Shown one piece after another: positions 22,881-33,572 of a stretch of DNA of 64,000 nt. The first letter of the stretch is position 1, and each line of letters opens with the position of its first letter. A program made the position numbers and the translations under genes. Below the pieces are notes generated by a model. It made no database searches. It was not told the origin of the DNA and saw nothing but the letters and a program-made list of their open reading frames with translations. Source of the DNA: Bombyx mori (Eukaryota; Arthropoda; Insecta; Lepidoptera; Bombycidae); NCBI RefSeq assembly GCF_030269925.1, contig NC_085119.1:9957001-10021000 (forward strand), in the 5' to 3' direction.

Positions 22881-23199
22881 TTAGTTCCACGCAGAGCTTC
22901 AGAAAATAAAACTACACGAATATTTTATGTGATATTTTGAAAGTATTTAGCTTAATATTGTGATGTTTATTTTTTTTAAATCAAATCGAATCTAAGGGAC
23001 ATAGAAGTGTACTTAATATTTGTATTATTTTATTTATTATATCATATTATAAATAGTGGTTTATACTTATAGGGACTGGGAAAAAATCTCCTGACACTTC
23101 AATCCTTAGGAACCAATCATATAATAATATAGTCTTGGCATGAAATATGGCATTTGATTTTGAAGTCTATAGTTAGGTTGAGTTAGATTAGGAGTAGGC

Positions 23200-23600
23200 T
23201 TAGTTGTGACGGCGCGCGCTGTCCCGGAACTCCACGGAGTGCAGAAACGGCGCGCTGCCGTCACCTAGATGTAAATTAGATTAAGTTAGGTTAAGTTAGC
23301 TCAAGATAAAATTGTATATAAAAAAATAAAATAAAATAAAAACGCATGGAGGAGAGAAGCGGCCGCCCCCTGCTAAAGAAGATAGAAGAGACCGAAGAGT
23401 GGAAGAACAGAAGAGCTGAAGAGAAGGAAGAAAGAAGAAAAAAGCGATCTGACCCAACATCACAACCTGCTTCACTTAGCGCATCACCCCTGCCTCGATA
23501 GGCGGGGAGCCAATTGCCCGGGCAGAGGGGTTTCCCCGAGGCCCGTTCCGTGCCCCCGCAAGGGGGTACGACGACCCTCCTTCCGAAGCTGATAAGTCAA
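23200..23600. repeat. Composite repeat with GC hairpin and LINE-like CG-rich segment
   Basis: GTGACGGCGCGC at 23208 and GCGCGCTGCCGTCAC near 23261 form the arms of an imperfect hairpin. Further on, CCCGAGGCCCGTTCCGTGCC with a CGACGACCC-like follow-on has a shorter relative at 52500-52610 (CCCGAAGCCCGTTCCGTGCC), so this part is repetitive. The family is not recognised. Confidence 0.5.
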
Positions 23601-23947
23601 TTTACGAATTGGTTCTAATTTTATATCATTATTATTATATTAATTTATTTACGATATTAATTTATTTAATATTAGTATTTTACCAATTTACTAATTTCAC
23701 AATTGGTTCAAACCTATCTATCGCCTAAAATTACTTATTTCTTAAGTCGTAGACGTTAAATAAATATTAAACGGTAACAGTAAAAATATAAAAATCAAAA
23801 GTAAACAAGGTAACTCTCTGGCTTGTTAATACGTTAAAAACACTTAGGTATTCAGTTTGTTTTACATTACTTTGTTTTTTTTTATATTTATTCGCTATCT
23901 CTAGTTATATGTGTATATAACTTTAACCTATAATTGATTAAGATTAT

Positions 23948-24122
23948 CGGGGTTTCCCGAGCGCTATGACATGTCCTTCGTCAAACGGAGCTTGTGGAGA
24001 GTACTTAACAGCACGCAACGGCTTGGCTCTTTCCCCGGCGTTTCTGAAGTCCATGGACGACGGTAACCACTCACCATCCGGTGGGCCATATGCTCGTCTG
24101 CCTACAAGGGCAATAAAAAAAT
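23948..24122 (+). mobile_element. CR1-type LINE 3' end fragment
   Basis: It begins in the RT C-terminus (GGTTTCCCGAGCGCTATGAC) and runs to GTCTGCCTACAAGGGCAATA plus A-rich tail, the same end as the element at 9499-11360. Confidence 0.85.
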
Positions 24123-24374
24123 AAGATTCAACATATACTTTTTATACGAAAGTTTTTTACCGCCTACGCACTATGGACCTACTTGGATTTCTAGCCTCAT
24201 TTGTGGCCTCCGCCTCCACTTTCCCAGTGAAGATACGTTATATAGCATGCTATGTTTTATTCATAGATAAGTAGAATCCACCTAATATGGACTTATTTTC
24301 GACAGCGAATTTCGGTCGACGAGTACGGAAATGGTAAAATAAAAAAACGTTTTAACTACATAAACTATCAAGCA

Positions 24375-24380
24375 TTTATT
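24375..24380 (-). terminator. AATAAA poly(A) signal of the CNBD2-like gene
   Basis: AATAAA on the minus strand ten bases after the stop codon at 24392-24390; very close to the stop, so the 3' untranslated region would be short. Confidence 0.6.
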
Positions 24381-24389
24381 TTAAAAGTA

Positions 24390-27300
24390 TTAAATATCGA
24401 GCATCTCTTCCATGCGAATAGAATATGGGACATCATGAACCGAGGTCCAGTTCACTGTATTTGATCGACTGACGACATCATCCACCATCTGATCCCGAAA
24501 TTCTTGCCAACGACGGTCTTCCACGAACTGCTTGAAGAGATCCTTCTTCGTAGGTATCTGACATAAAATGAATAAGTTTCTTTTTTAAATTTAGAAAGCC
24601 TAGACTATTGACATTTGAAGCTTCTAGATTATTATTACCTTTTGTATTAAATATATTAACTATGGGTATACCTAAGTTACACTGTATTTATTAGTTACAA
24701 GTCTAGATTCTAGGACGATACGTTATGTATATTGGAGAAAAATTACTGTAATCTAATACCCAATCGTGTAGACCGAATGGTAAACAGTCGACGTCGCCCA
24801 AAACACGTCATTACGGATCCTCCCGATCCATTAATGGTACTTTTAGGTACCACAAGCACCGGTTACTGTCCTCGTCGAACCCGTCGCTTACGACGAAGGG
24901 CTCGACGAGCGAATTAACCCATAGACACAGACCACTGAGTTTCTCGCCGGCTCTTCTCAGTGGGTCGCGTTTCCGATCCGGTGATAGATTGTGCGAAGCA
25001 CTGCTCTTGCTAGGGTCAGTGTTAGCATCACTCCGGTTTGAGCCCCGTGAGCTCACCTACTACTTAAGGTTACGCTGAAATAGCCTCTCAAGGCTATCAG
25101 CTTAGGTAGGGAAAAAAAACTGAAATCGATCTTAAGCAAAATATCTGTTGTGTGATTTTGTACTACAAATTGTGTGAATAGTTGAATGAATCGACATCTT
25201 ACTTTTTTATCCAAATAATGCTGAATTCTTGTCCATATATTGGCAGTGTTACGTTGTAAGAGCCATATCTTGGGTAGCAGCATACAATCCACTGGCGTTA
25301 GTGCTACAATGCGTCGATCACGCATATTTTCACCAAATCCGAAACTTGAACCAGGGTTAAATATGCAGACCTTGATTAAAATATTTAAATGAAAAATTCT
25401 AATTTAAGCCTTTAAGTCAATACTTTACGGTATTAATTCTGACTGAATTTATACAATTAAAACCAAAATTTAAATCAACCAAACCTGCATGAAATATGTT
25501 CGAAGATTTTGCGGCAATGGCTCCACGATCGCTTCCGGAATTACACTCATTCTATAATCATTACATTTTATTTTGAATATACATAAATACTACCAACTTT
25601 TTCAATATAGCGTTAAAATCATTGCGAGTGCCGAACATTTTGAAGAATCAGAAGAAGTTTTTTTGAATCATATTTCTGTATTCCTTCAAGCTATCCCGAA
25701 TAGAGTACAAATGGAATAACTTTGACTAAACTGCAGAACAAAAGTCAATAATTTCGGTGAATTTTATTTAAGTATAAAGACTATGGCTCTCACTATACAT
25801 ACATGTGTATTGTTTTTGCTTTAGTTTTCTGATAAAAGGCGTTTGAAAAAGTGCAATTTTCATAATTTCTTAGGTACATGGGTGATGCAACGCACGACAC
25901 TACAGGCATCATAACGTGAATTCTGCTAACGTGAAAAAATAAACTCGAAGTCCCAGTACAATCACATTATGACTGCCCTAACCCTCAAACATTGCTATTT
26001 GCTGCTTCGTGGTAGAAATAGGGAAGACGGCGATACATACGCATATTAGATTTCCAAAATCATTTAGTACACACTATTGTTCCTTCTCCGTGGAATTCGT
26101 CAATCTTAAGCACATGCTAAGTACCAACGTATTTCCCTTGGAATAAATGATACCTGCCGGCGGGTTTTGAACATCTGCATAGTTCACATCCCTTAAACGC
26201 TTGAATATACAGAGCGTCTTATTCTTTAGTCCAACACGACTTGAATCGACGACGACTTATTTCCTTAATATTTATCTTTTGTATCACTAATAATTCACAA
26301 CATAGAGTCGCGATGTATAAACTAATGTTGTTTTATGTAAAAAAAATATTAATGTTGTTTCAGTATGGAGGCAGGAAACAGGGGGAAAAATAAGTTTGTA
26401 TGAACCAAACCCAAACCGGACTTCTTTTTGAATAAAAATTAATTGGACTAAGAAAAAAATCAAAAAATCACCTGTGAGAGTTACGACCTTGTTCGGTAGG
26501 ATCCAATAAAACTCGGTTTTCTTGTGTAGACGGTACGGCCGCGGTGGATGCACTCAGCTCTATGATTTCGGGACCATCGACAGAGATCTGAACGCTCTCC
26601 CCTTTATTACCCTCCGAATGTTTGCTTTGCTTCGACAAACTGGAATTTTTTAGTATACTCTCTGTCCTTTTCCGTTCTATGCTTTTTCTTTGACTCGTTG
26701 ACTCCACCGAATCACGACTTTCTCTGCGGTTATTGTAGGCTCCAAAATACTTTGTGTCCAAATCTTGTTCGCTCTCGTCTGGCGGTATCTTATAAATGAA
26801 TACAATAATTTAAAAAGTCAAATAATATTTTAACTAATACAATCGATGGGTTATGAATATTTTGTGATATTGAACTTAGTACAGTATCTGTATATTTTGG
26901 TTTAGATATCAATTATATTAAAAAAGTATATTATGTAATTCGCGGCAACTTAAATTATTTTAACCTTTTACTTTAACATTGTATGAAGTGCCTACGCAAA
27001 ACTTTTATCATTATTATTTAGTTTTCACTACATATGTACTTACATAATTTTCAAATGTTCGTGGAAGATCTGGCGAGAAACTCAATGGACTGTGTCTATG
27101 GGTTATTTCACTCGTCGAGCCCTTCGTCGCAAGCGACGGGTTCGACGAAGACGGTGACCGTTGCTTACCTGTACCTAAAAGCACCGTTAATGGATATTAT
27201 GTGCGTATGTACTCCTTCAATAATAAAATATTTTAAACAAAAGTTTCATAAAACTTAATATACATTTTCAAGCAAAATAAATTTATTTCAAATGCGTTAA

Positions 27301-30300
27301 TGACATTTGATGATTTTTTTTGTACTATAAATGCCTCTGAAAAACTTTTCGGAGTTTTTAGCTTTTGTCAAGTATTTGGCTGACACCCCCATAGCGTGTG
27401 TATCAGAAGTTTAAACGGCTTACCCCATAAACTGATACATACATATGGATCATAAAGACTGTAAAAATCACGTCCAAGACGCGTAGTCACGACCACTTGG
27501 ATGGATTCGATCATCTGACACCGGCCGGATAGAACGAAATATACAAAATTGGCGACACCCACGCCGTCTCCAAGTAAAGTCTCGTTCTGTTCGTAGGATT
27601 TCATCTTTGCCACAATACAACCTTCGCGACGGGCGACCTTTAAAGGCAAAATAATAAATTATAGAAACGATTTTATACGCTACCTAAATGAGATTTGAAA
27701 AAGAATAAAAGTCTTTTGTTCATTTTTTTATTCAGGCATGTTTTAAGTGATACCGTGATCAAGTCAAAAATGTGTGCTAGTATAAAACATGATGTATTTA
27801 TATAAAGATCGATTAATCTATGAACAACTGAACTTGCGGTGAAAATTTTGACCACCGTTAAGTAATGCATATTATCCAAGCCTCGGAATGAACTCTCCTC
27901 TGATCTGATCTCAATGTCGGAATAAAAATGTTGCTTGATTTACATTACAATCTCAAAAACAGTCTGATAACAACTATTCGGGCATTAAAAACAGTAACGT
28001 AATTTCCAATCGTTTTGTGATCGAAATGCTGGACTGAACAGAAACATCGATCATAATGGTTCAACACTGTAAAACATTCTTATGCAAGAACTAAAATATG
28101 TAGTTTCATTTTTGTTATTCCAAAGAATCATGGACTAGAACAATCGTAAAATATACATTACCTACCAATAATGATAATTATGATATTATAATATAATCTC
28201 TTTTGGAGATAAAAAAAAATCAAACACATCTAAATAGAAACGTTAAAATTAAACGGAAAACAACAGCTCTTTAAACAGATAGCCGCATGTTACCTCATCG
28301 AGGCCATCAAAATAAGTAAACGCAGACATTGCACGTTTGACTTCGTCCCACTGTTTTTGCACGGAAGCTTGCAATACATTCTTAAAATCTTCTTTCATTA
28401 ATGCCAACAGTTCACAGTGACCTAGCGAAAATTTAGAGAAGAATATCGTACAAAGGGTATATCTTATGGTTGCTATACAACGTTTTATCGATAGCTAGGT
28501 ATAGTAATCGGCAAACTTCTTGAGCAAATGACCTTGACTGCGCAGAACCGAATTTTAGATCACTTTGGTGGTGAGGGTGAGGCGCGACGGCAGGGGAAAT
28601 CGTATCGAGCGCGTTATTGGTAGATCAGTCGAACCTTGCGTCCCGCACCGCGCCCTCATTCCGCTTGCTCCCAAAAGTACGCTTGCGTACAGTGGAAAGT
28701 CTATCGTTATTAATCGTTAAGTTATTTGTTATAATTGCTTGTGGACTTTGTTGCCATTGCTATTTGTTGAGTGTTTGTTGATTTTTTATAAAACATACAC
28801 TATGCCGTGACAAACTGGTGTAGTACTTAAAAGAAAGGGTAGAAAATTTGTGTACGACGTATATTGCTTCATTATAAAACAGGGGAAGTATGATATGGAA
28901 AAATTAAAATAGACTTCGGAAGCAACAAAAACATCAGTGAGTACTGTTAGGTGCATTATTAACGAAGCTAAAGGCTCTGGCTTGCTCGCCGTGTTTCGGA
29001 CTCCGGGTAAGAAAAGATCAGGGAAGAAGAAAGTTACCGGAATGGATAGTTTCGTTCAATCTGTAATAAAAAGATGTAATCATAATAACTACATAACAAG
29101 CAGCGAAACTCCGTACCGTAGAAAGGCTTCGAAAAATTTAAAGAAGATATAAATAATGACGAATTATGAAAGAGCTAGGCTTCAGATGGAAAAAAAGAAC
29201 AGAAAATAATCGGAAGCTGGTAAATGAAAAAAGTAACATTCGATTACTACGAATCGAATATCTTCAAAAAATAATTAATTATAGACAAAAAAGAAGACCG
29301 AATCGACCGAGTTGTAAACTACGCCGATGAGCCCTATGTCGACTCATCACGATGATAGCGACTCGGGTGATGAAAACAGTGATGATGATGATGGTCAAGA
29401 TTATGATAACGAAAAAAAAATTACAAATACCAGCTTCGCTTTAACTGAACCAAGACCTGGCAACAGCTCTAGTTTTGACTTAATAGAAGGAATATCTATT
29501 TTACCCCAAGATTAAATTATTACAATTACTAACCTATATGTTTTGTTGATGTTCTAATAAATACATAAATAAATACATATGTTGATTTTAATAATTTAAT
29601 AGCATTATGACGCAGAGTAAGTAATGTTTTTGCACGTGAGTGTACCATGCGCAAACTTACCCCCACTACGTCAACAAATGCTCAAGAAGTTTGCCGGTTA
29701 TTATACGTTACTTAAACAATTACAAACAAAATTAAAACAACGTCTAACCGACAGTAGTAACGGTCGCCGTTCTTGGTATACCGTGAAGTAAGGACACTTC
29801 ACCGAACAAATCGCCCGATTGCATTACCCCTATTTCGATCGACACATACTGTTGTAGAAGTTCGTCGAATACCATCTGAGTTACGGTGACTTCACCGCTA
29901 ACGATAAAGTACAAGGCGTGGGCATCTTGGTGCTGACGTACGATAGTCCGACACGGGCCGTAGTATTTGAAGTACGTCACTGCCGCTAATTTCTTCTTTA
30001 CGTGCTGTTCGGTTTAATAAAAATGAACGTCATTTCTTTTTTTAAGTAGGTAGACAATGAGTTTTTGAAAGAATTATTTAATTTTAATACTCTAACTTGT
30101 CTCATTTGTGTACTAAATAAATACATCTCAAGAGAACATCATATTTTTACTTCAGTTAGAAAATTCAACGACCAGCTTAAATGTAAAAAACTTCAACATA
30201 CAACTAATTGATTTTTCTTTCTTACATTAGGATAACGCTTAAAACATTTCAAGCCGCCAATAATTCGATATATGTATTTTTTCTCCTGTTCTGTTCGTTC

Positions 30301-31487
30301 GTTGGCGGGTTTGTTTAACAACGCTTTATCCTAGAAAAAAGGCGAGTTTATAAGTCTCGAGGTAATCTAATCTTGTCACTATTGTGAGCCAGACAGACAT
30401 AGCCCACGGAAAAATGTATACATTCGAATGATTGTAATCCGAATGCGAAGATGTGACGATAGTCGTGCGAAAGACGTAGTTTAACGTTCGTTCTAAGATC
30501 TCACTATCTTCATTGGCTGTAATCCGGTCACCGACCACGTTGAACCCGTCGCGTCGCTTACGACGAAGGGCTCGACGATTGAATTAACCCATAGACACAG
30601 CCCACTGAGTTTCTCGCCGGATCTTCTCAGTGGGTTGCGTTTCCGATCCGGTGGCAGATTCTGCGAAGCACTGATCTTGCTAGGGCCAGTGTTAGCAACA
30701 CTCCCGGTTTGAGCCCTGTGAGCTCACCTACACGTCAAGGAGAAGCTGAAATAGCCTCTCAAGGCTATCAGCATAGGTAGGAAAAAAGGCTCTAGAAATT
30801 TTATGATAATTTATCTATGAAGCACTGCTCTTGCTAGGGCTAGTGTTAGCAACGTCACCAGGTTAGAGCCCCGTGAGCTCACCAGTCACTCGTTCGGTGA
30901 ATCTAGTATGAACCCTCGAGGTCACTAGAATAGGTAGGAAACAAAAATATTATATATATTATTTATATACAAGTCTAACATTAATCGACAACAATTGTTT
31001 TTTCTTTGGCTTCCCACGCATGGCTTGCTGGACTCTTCGCTTTACATTTTCTAAGCCTTCATAATTTTCTGAGTCTTCAATCAGCCAGTGAGCGTTTGCC
31101 ATCACTAAACGTCCAAGAGCGCGAAAAAGACATTTTGCGCGAAACTTTTTTTTCATTAGTTGCTCAGGATCCTAAAATTTTAAATAGGTACGTCAAATCA
31201 ACTCGTAATTTTAAGTCACACTTACTTGTAAAAACTGTAGCTAAACAACAAGATACACTACATAATTACGTTCATACATAGTACGATGATGTTTTTTTTT
31301 CAGGTAAAATCAGGATTAAGCCCGGAGTTTGCCGAACGCATTCTCTAAGCGAGGCTTTAAAAGAGTAAATAAAAGTTTAAGCTAACTAATTATAAGTCAT
31401 AATATCGAATGTTGAACATATTTCGAAGAATAACAAGAGATCGATTCATACCAGTTCTTTTTTGGCTCCACCACCACGCCCGGTCAT
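24390..31487 (-). CDS. CNBD2-like cyclic nucleotide-binding domain protein (543 aa)
   Basis: Seen: ten exons, 31487-31452, 31171-30980, 30330-30226, 30004-29749, 28421-28294, 27637-27443, 26788-26472, 25551-25485, 25370-25203 and 24557-24390. All junctions are GT..AG with matching phases and sum to 544 codons including the stop. Residues 13-111 are basic and helical in look (KKKFRAKCLFRALGRLV, YIYRIIGGLKCFKRYP). Residues 112-197 hold a cyclic-nucleotide-binding fold with a well kept phosphate-binding cassette, FGEVSLLHGIPRTATV. A second, degenerate domain spans about 240-304 and 411-488 (FGFGENMRDRRIVAL), split by a Ser/Lys/Glu-rich insert of about 105 residues (exon 7). Family knowledge: vertebrate CNBD2 is similar in length and order, testis-enriched and needed for spermatogenesis, with cAMP binding. 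Start: ATG after a short untranslated stretch, first exon 12 codons. Function here is inferred. Confidence 0.88.
24765..25122 (+). mobile_element. BMC1-like LINE 3' end
   Basis: It begins in the RT C-terminus (CGACGTCGCCCAAAACACG; encoded tail RTRRLRRRARRAN) and ends in GCTATCAGCTTAGGTAGGG plus A tail. It lies in the last intron of the CNBD2-like gene, antisense to it. The 3' end is shared with 30535-30790, 47100-48145 and 50279-50592. Confidence 0.9.
25203..25370 (-). CDS. CNBD2-like gene, exon 9 (second cNMP-domain core)
   Basis: The acceptor AG is at 25372-25371 and the donor GT at 25202-25201. It encodes VCIFNPGSSFGFGENMRDRR then IVALTPVDCMLLPK. It reads on directly from exon 8 (NLRTYFMQ). 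The GE and RR pair keeps the outline of a phosphate-binding cassette, but the spacing differs from a binding-competent one. Confidence 0.85.
26472..26788 (-). CDS. CNBD2-like gene, exon 7 (low-complexity insert)
   Basis: The acceptor AG is at 26790-26789 and the donor GT at 26471-26470. It encodes IPPDESEQDLDTKYFGAYNN and a charged, Ser-rich stretch (RESRDSVESTSQRKSIERKR) with no fold signature, and several potential basophilic phosphosites such as RRES and RKS. It interrupts the second cyclic-nucleotide-binding region. Confidence 0.8.
27058..27200 (-). mobile_element. BMC1-like LINE fragment
   Basis: CTGGCGAGAAACTCAATGG through TCGTCGAGCCCTTCGTCGCA and AAAAGCACCGTTAATGG match the BMC1-like 3' region in minus orientation. 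It lies in intron 6 of the CNBD2-like gene. Confidence 0.8.
28501..29705. mobile_element. Tc1/mariner-like DNA transposon, degenerate
   Basis: About 1.2 kb bounded by inverted repeats TATAgTAAtCGGCAAACTTC... at the left and its complement at the right (24 of the outer 26 bases pair; shared core CGGCAAACTTCTTGAGCA), with TA at both edges. Inside, on the plus strand, 28937-29152 encodes STVRCIINEAKGSGLLAVF and PGKKRSGKKKVTGMDSFVQS, which resembles the N-terminal helix-turn-helix part of insect IS630/Tc1-mariner transposases; 29327-29515 encodes a separate acidic piece. No DDE/D catalytic region is left. It occupies most of intron 4 of the CNBD2-like gene. Confidence 0.75.
29749..30004 (-). CDS. 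CNBD2-like gene, exon 4 (first cNMP-binding domain)
   Basis: The acceptor AG is at 30006-30005 and the donor GT at 29748-29747. It encodes HVKKKLAAVTYFKYYGPCRT, ALYFIVSGEVTVTQ and GDLFGEVSLLHGIPRTATVT. The Gly-Glu of FGE and the Arg of PRTATV are the residues that contact the ribose and cyclic phosphate in known cNMP-binding domains, so binding competence is plausible. Confidence 0.88.
30535..30790 (+). mobile_element. BMC1-like LINE 3' end
   Basis: GAACCCGTCGCGTCGCTTAC to GGCTATCAGCATAGGTAGG plus A tail, as in 24765-25122. It lies in intron 2 of the CNBD2-like gene. Confidence 0.88.
30812..30948 (+). mobile_element. Second BMC1-related 3' end fragment
   Basis: GAAGCACTGCTCTTGCTAGG to AGAATAGGTAGGAAAC. 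It is a different subfamily from the copy just before it (different bases between GAGCTCACC and the end), so it is a separate insertion. Confidence 0.8.
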
Positions 31488-31925
31488 AGTGAACGTTTAT
31501 TTTTGTGTCGATTTATGAAAACAAATTTAATCTGAAGTAAAATGATTAAATTGATTCAAACTCAATATATGAAATACATATATTAATAACCATTACCTAC
31601 ATACATATTTACATATTTTATTAACACCAAATGCTTACATACCTAACCAAAAAAATGACAGATTTTGTTGTGAAGCTCTAATAATATTTAAACCTTTTTT
31701 TTAGTTCTGCTTCAAAAAGTTTTCACTACAAATTCAAGAAGTAGAGACTACTAGAATAAAAGTAGTGTCAAACGTAGTTATTATTAATTTACTTTATAAG
31801 ACTATTAGAATTGAACAAATGTTCATTTTATAAAATTAAATTTTGTTCATTATAAAACATAGGTACTTGTGAAAGGTTATGTGCATATCAACGCCAGTAA
31901 TTCAACGTTTTTTGACTATTATTAT

Positions 31926-32036
31926 TTTTTATTGCTCTTGTAGGCAGGCGAGCATACGGCCCACCTGATGGTGAATGGTTACCGTCACTCACGGACGTCA
32001 TTAATGCCAGGAGCAGAGCCAACCTGCTGCCTACCG
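31926..32036 (-). mobile_element. CR1-type LINE 3' end fragment
   Basis: TTTATTGCTCTTGTAGGCAG to CAGAGCCAACCTGCTGCC is the reverse complement of the CR1 end found at 12283-12392. Confidence 0.85.
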
Positions 32037-32510
32037 TTGGACTTTATTAGTTGTTCTGTGATCTTCTTTCATTATTCTCAGTAAAAAAGGCTTGAAGTTC
32101 TAATTAAATAGGAATACCAAAGTATTTCGCACAGCATGGCTTTTCATGTTCGTGGAAACACAGGACAGGACAGCACTAAAAAACAAAGCACTTTTCACAA
32201 AAGAAAACAAGTCTAAAGAGCATTCCTGTGCATACACATATCATACAGTCACTACATGTTAAATCTACATCTCGAGTTCATCCAATGATATTTTCACTTA
32301 ATTTCTATTGATATTAAACAAGAATACAGTTTGGACGTTATGCGCGCAAATCCGTTTGCCAATTCAAAAGAATAAAATAAAAATGCTCTATGGTGTGAAA
32401 CTTGAAATCCGTTTTTTTTAAAATGCTTTTTCGATAATTCACATCAAAATATGGTAGGTACTTTATGTTTGAAGATTTTGAAGGTAATTGATGTGGTGAT
32501 ATTCACGCTG

Positions 32511-33167
32511 TAAAGCCTTGTTCGGACTAGGCGAGTATTTTAGTCGAGTACCGAGCTATTTAGTAGCTAAATGTGTCTGAACACCAAAAATTTAGTCGAG
32601 TAAGTTAGTAAATAATTTAGTCAAGTCAATCCATTCTGTTCTATTTTTTCGGGCGAGTAGCGCCTCCCACCACGCGACCTTATTCACTGGCTCACTGACT
32701 AAACAAGTCCGAACCTGTTGATTAGTCGAGTTCATTAGTGGCACTTCTCAAATAAGTATCTTTGCGCTGAATTTGATAGTGTATTTTCGTTAACAGAAAA
32801 TTCCCACAACTTTCGGACAATCTCAAACTATCGAAGTATTCTTTGGTATCTCTTCCAATGCTAATTCCTTCAGAAGACATTTAGTAGCTCCTAGTTTATC
32901 GCTTCTATCGATCCATTTTCGTTCTCATAACTTTTTTTTCTTAATCAAAGAAATTTCCTCATCCACCTCTTCTAAAATGCCATTACGATTAGTTTAATCA
33001 GTTTATTCACTCTATTGCGTTGCAGCCTGTTCATCTTGCAAAACACCACTCACTTGTGTACTCTACTGGACCGTAATGCGAACGAGTTCTGTGCAGTAGC
33101 GAGTAGTTTAGACACTAAATTACTCGGTGCTCGACTAAAATAATCGCCTAGTCTGAACAAGGCTTTA
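32511..33167. mobile_element. MITE with about 60-bp terminal inverted repeats
   Basis: The left end TAAAGCCTTGTTCGGACTAG and the complement of the right end TAAAGCCTTGTTCAGACTAG pair; the pairing continues through TTTTAGTCGAG and ACCGAG for about 60 bases. CTG directly flanks both sides (32508-32510 and 33168-33170), a probable 3-bp target duplication. No transposase frame. A 3-bp target duplication with long inverted repeats would fit PIF/Harbinger-type elements, but the superfamily is not certain. Confidence 0.8.
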
Positions 33168-33572
33168 CTGCTGTCATCTAACCACTAATAATATTTGGAC
33201 ATTATTTTTTTCGCAACGATTACTGCCAATAAATGAAATTTTATAACTTCAGCCGCAGCCATAAAAAATTTGGTTGTTTCGCTCACGTTTGTCTATCCGA
33301 TGGATGAATCAATGGAAAAACTGCAAATGAAATAGTCGATAATTTACATAGGTACTGATCGAAAACTTTTAGTTGCCTGACATCTCTTAAAATGATTAGA
33401 CAAATTTTGACAACGGGTAGATTGACAGTTGCTGAACCAACGATAGATTCAAAGATTTAGGCACCGTACAGTTTCAGAAAGAGTGTATATTAAATTTATT
33501 TGTATTTTGATTAACATATCGATCCAAATATAAACTATTTATCCCTAATTAACTGTTAACTATATTTACACA

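Larger units (their letters stand above)
15873..24374. other. Intergenic region between SHIPPO gene and CNBD2-like gene
   Basis: No protein gene could be supported here. It holds repeat A (17285-17697), SINEs (17698-18330), an RTE-type RT relic (19180-20245), a GC-rich island (22620-22880), a LINE-like composite (23200-23600) and a CR1 end (23948-24122). The stretches 15900-17280 and 20270-22600 are AT-rich and I see nothing definable in them. Confidence 0.6.
31488..33572. promoter_or_regulatory. Head-to-head intergenic region of the CNBD2-like gene and POMP
   Basis: The start codons face away from each other 2.1 kb apart, so both promoters must lie here. Seen: an inverted CR1 end (31926-32036), a MITE (32511-33167) and, 50 bases before the POMP ATG, TATCGAT at 33517-33523, which fits seven of eight bases of the DREF element TATCGATA used by many insect housekeeping genes. 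No TATA box placement is convincing. Confidence 0.4.

Noticed and set aside
29327..29515. Acidic frame (SDSGDENSDDDDGQDYDNE) as an independent gene
   Set aside because: It lies between the inverted repeats of the Tc1/mariner-like relic and has no splice partners; it is best explained as part of that element.
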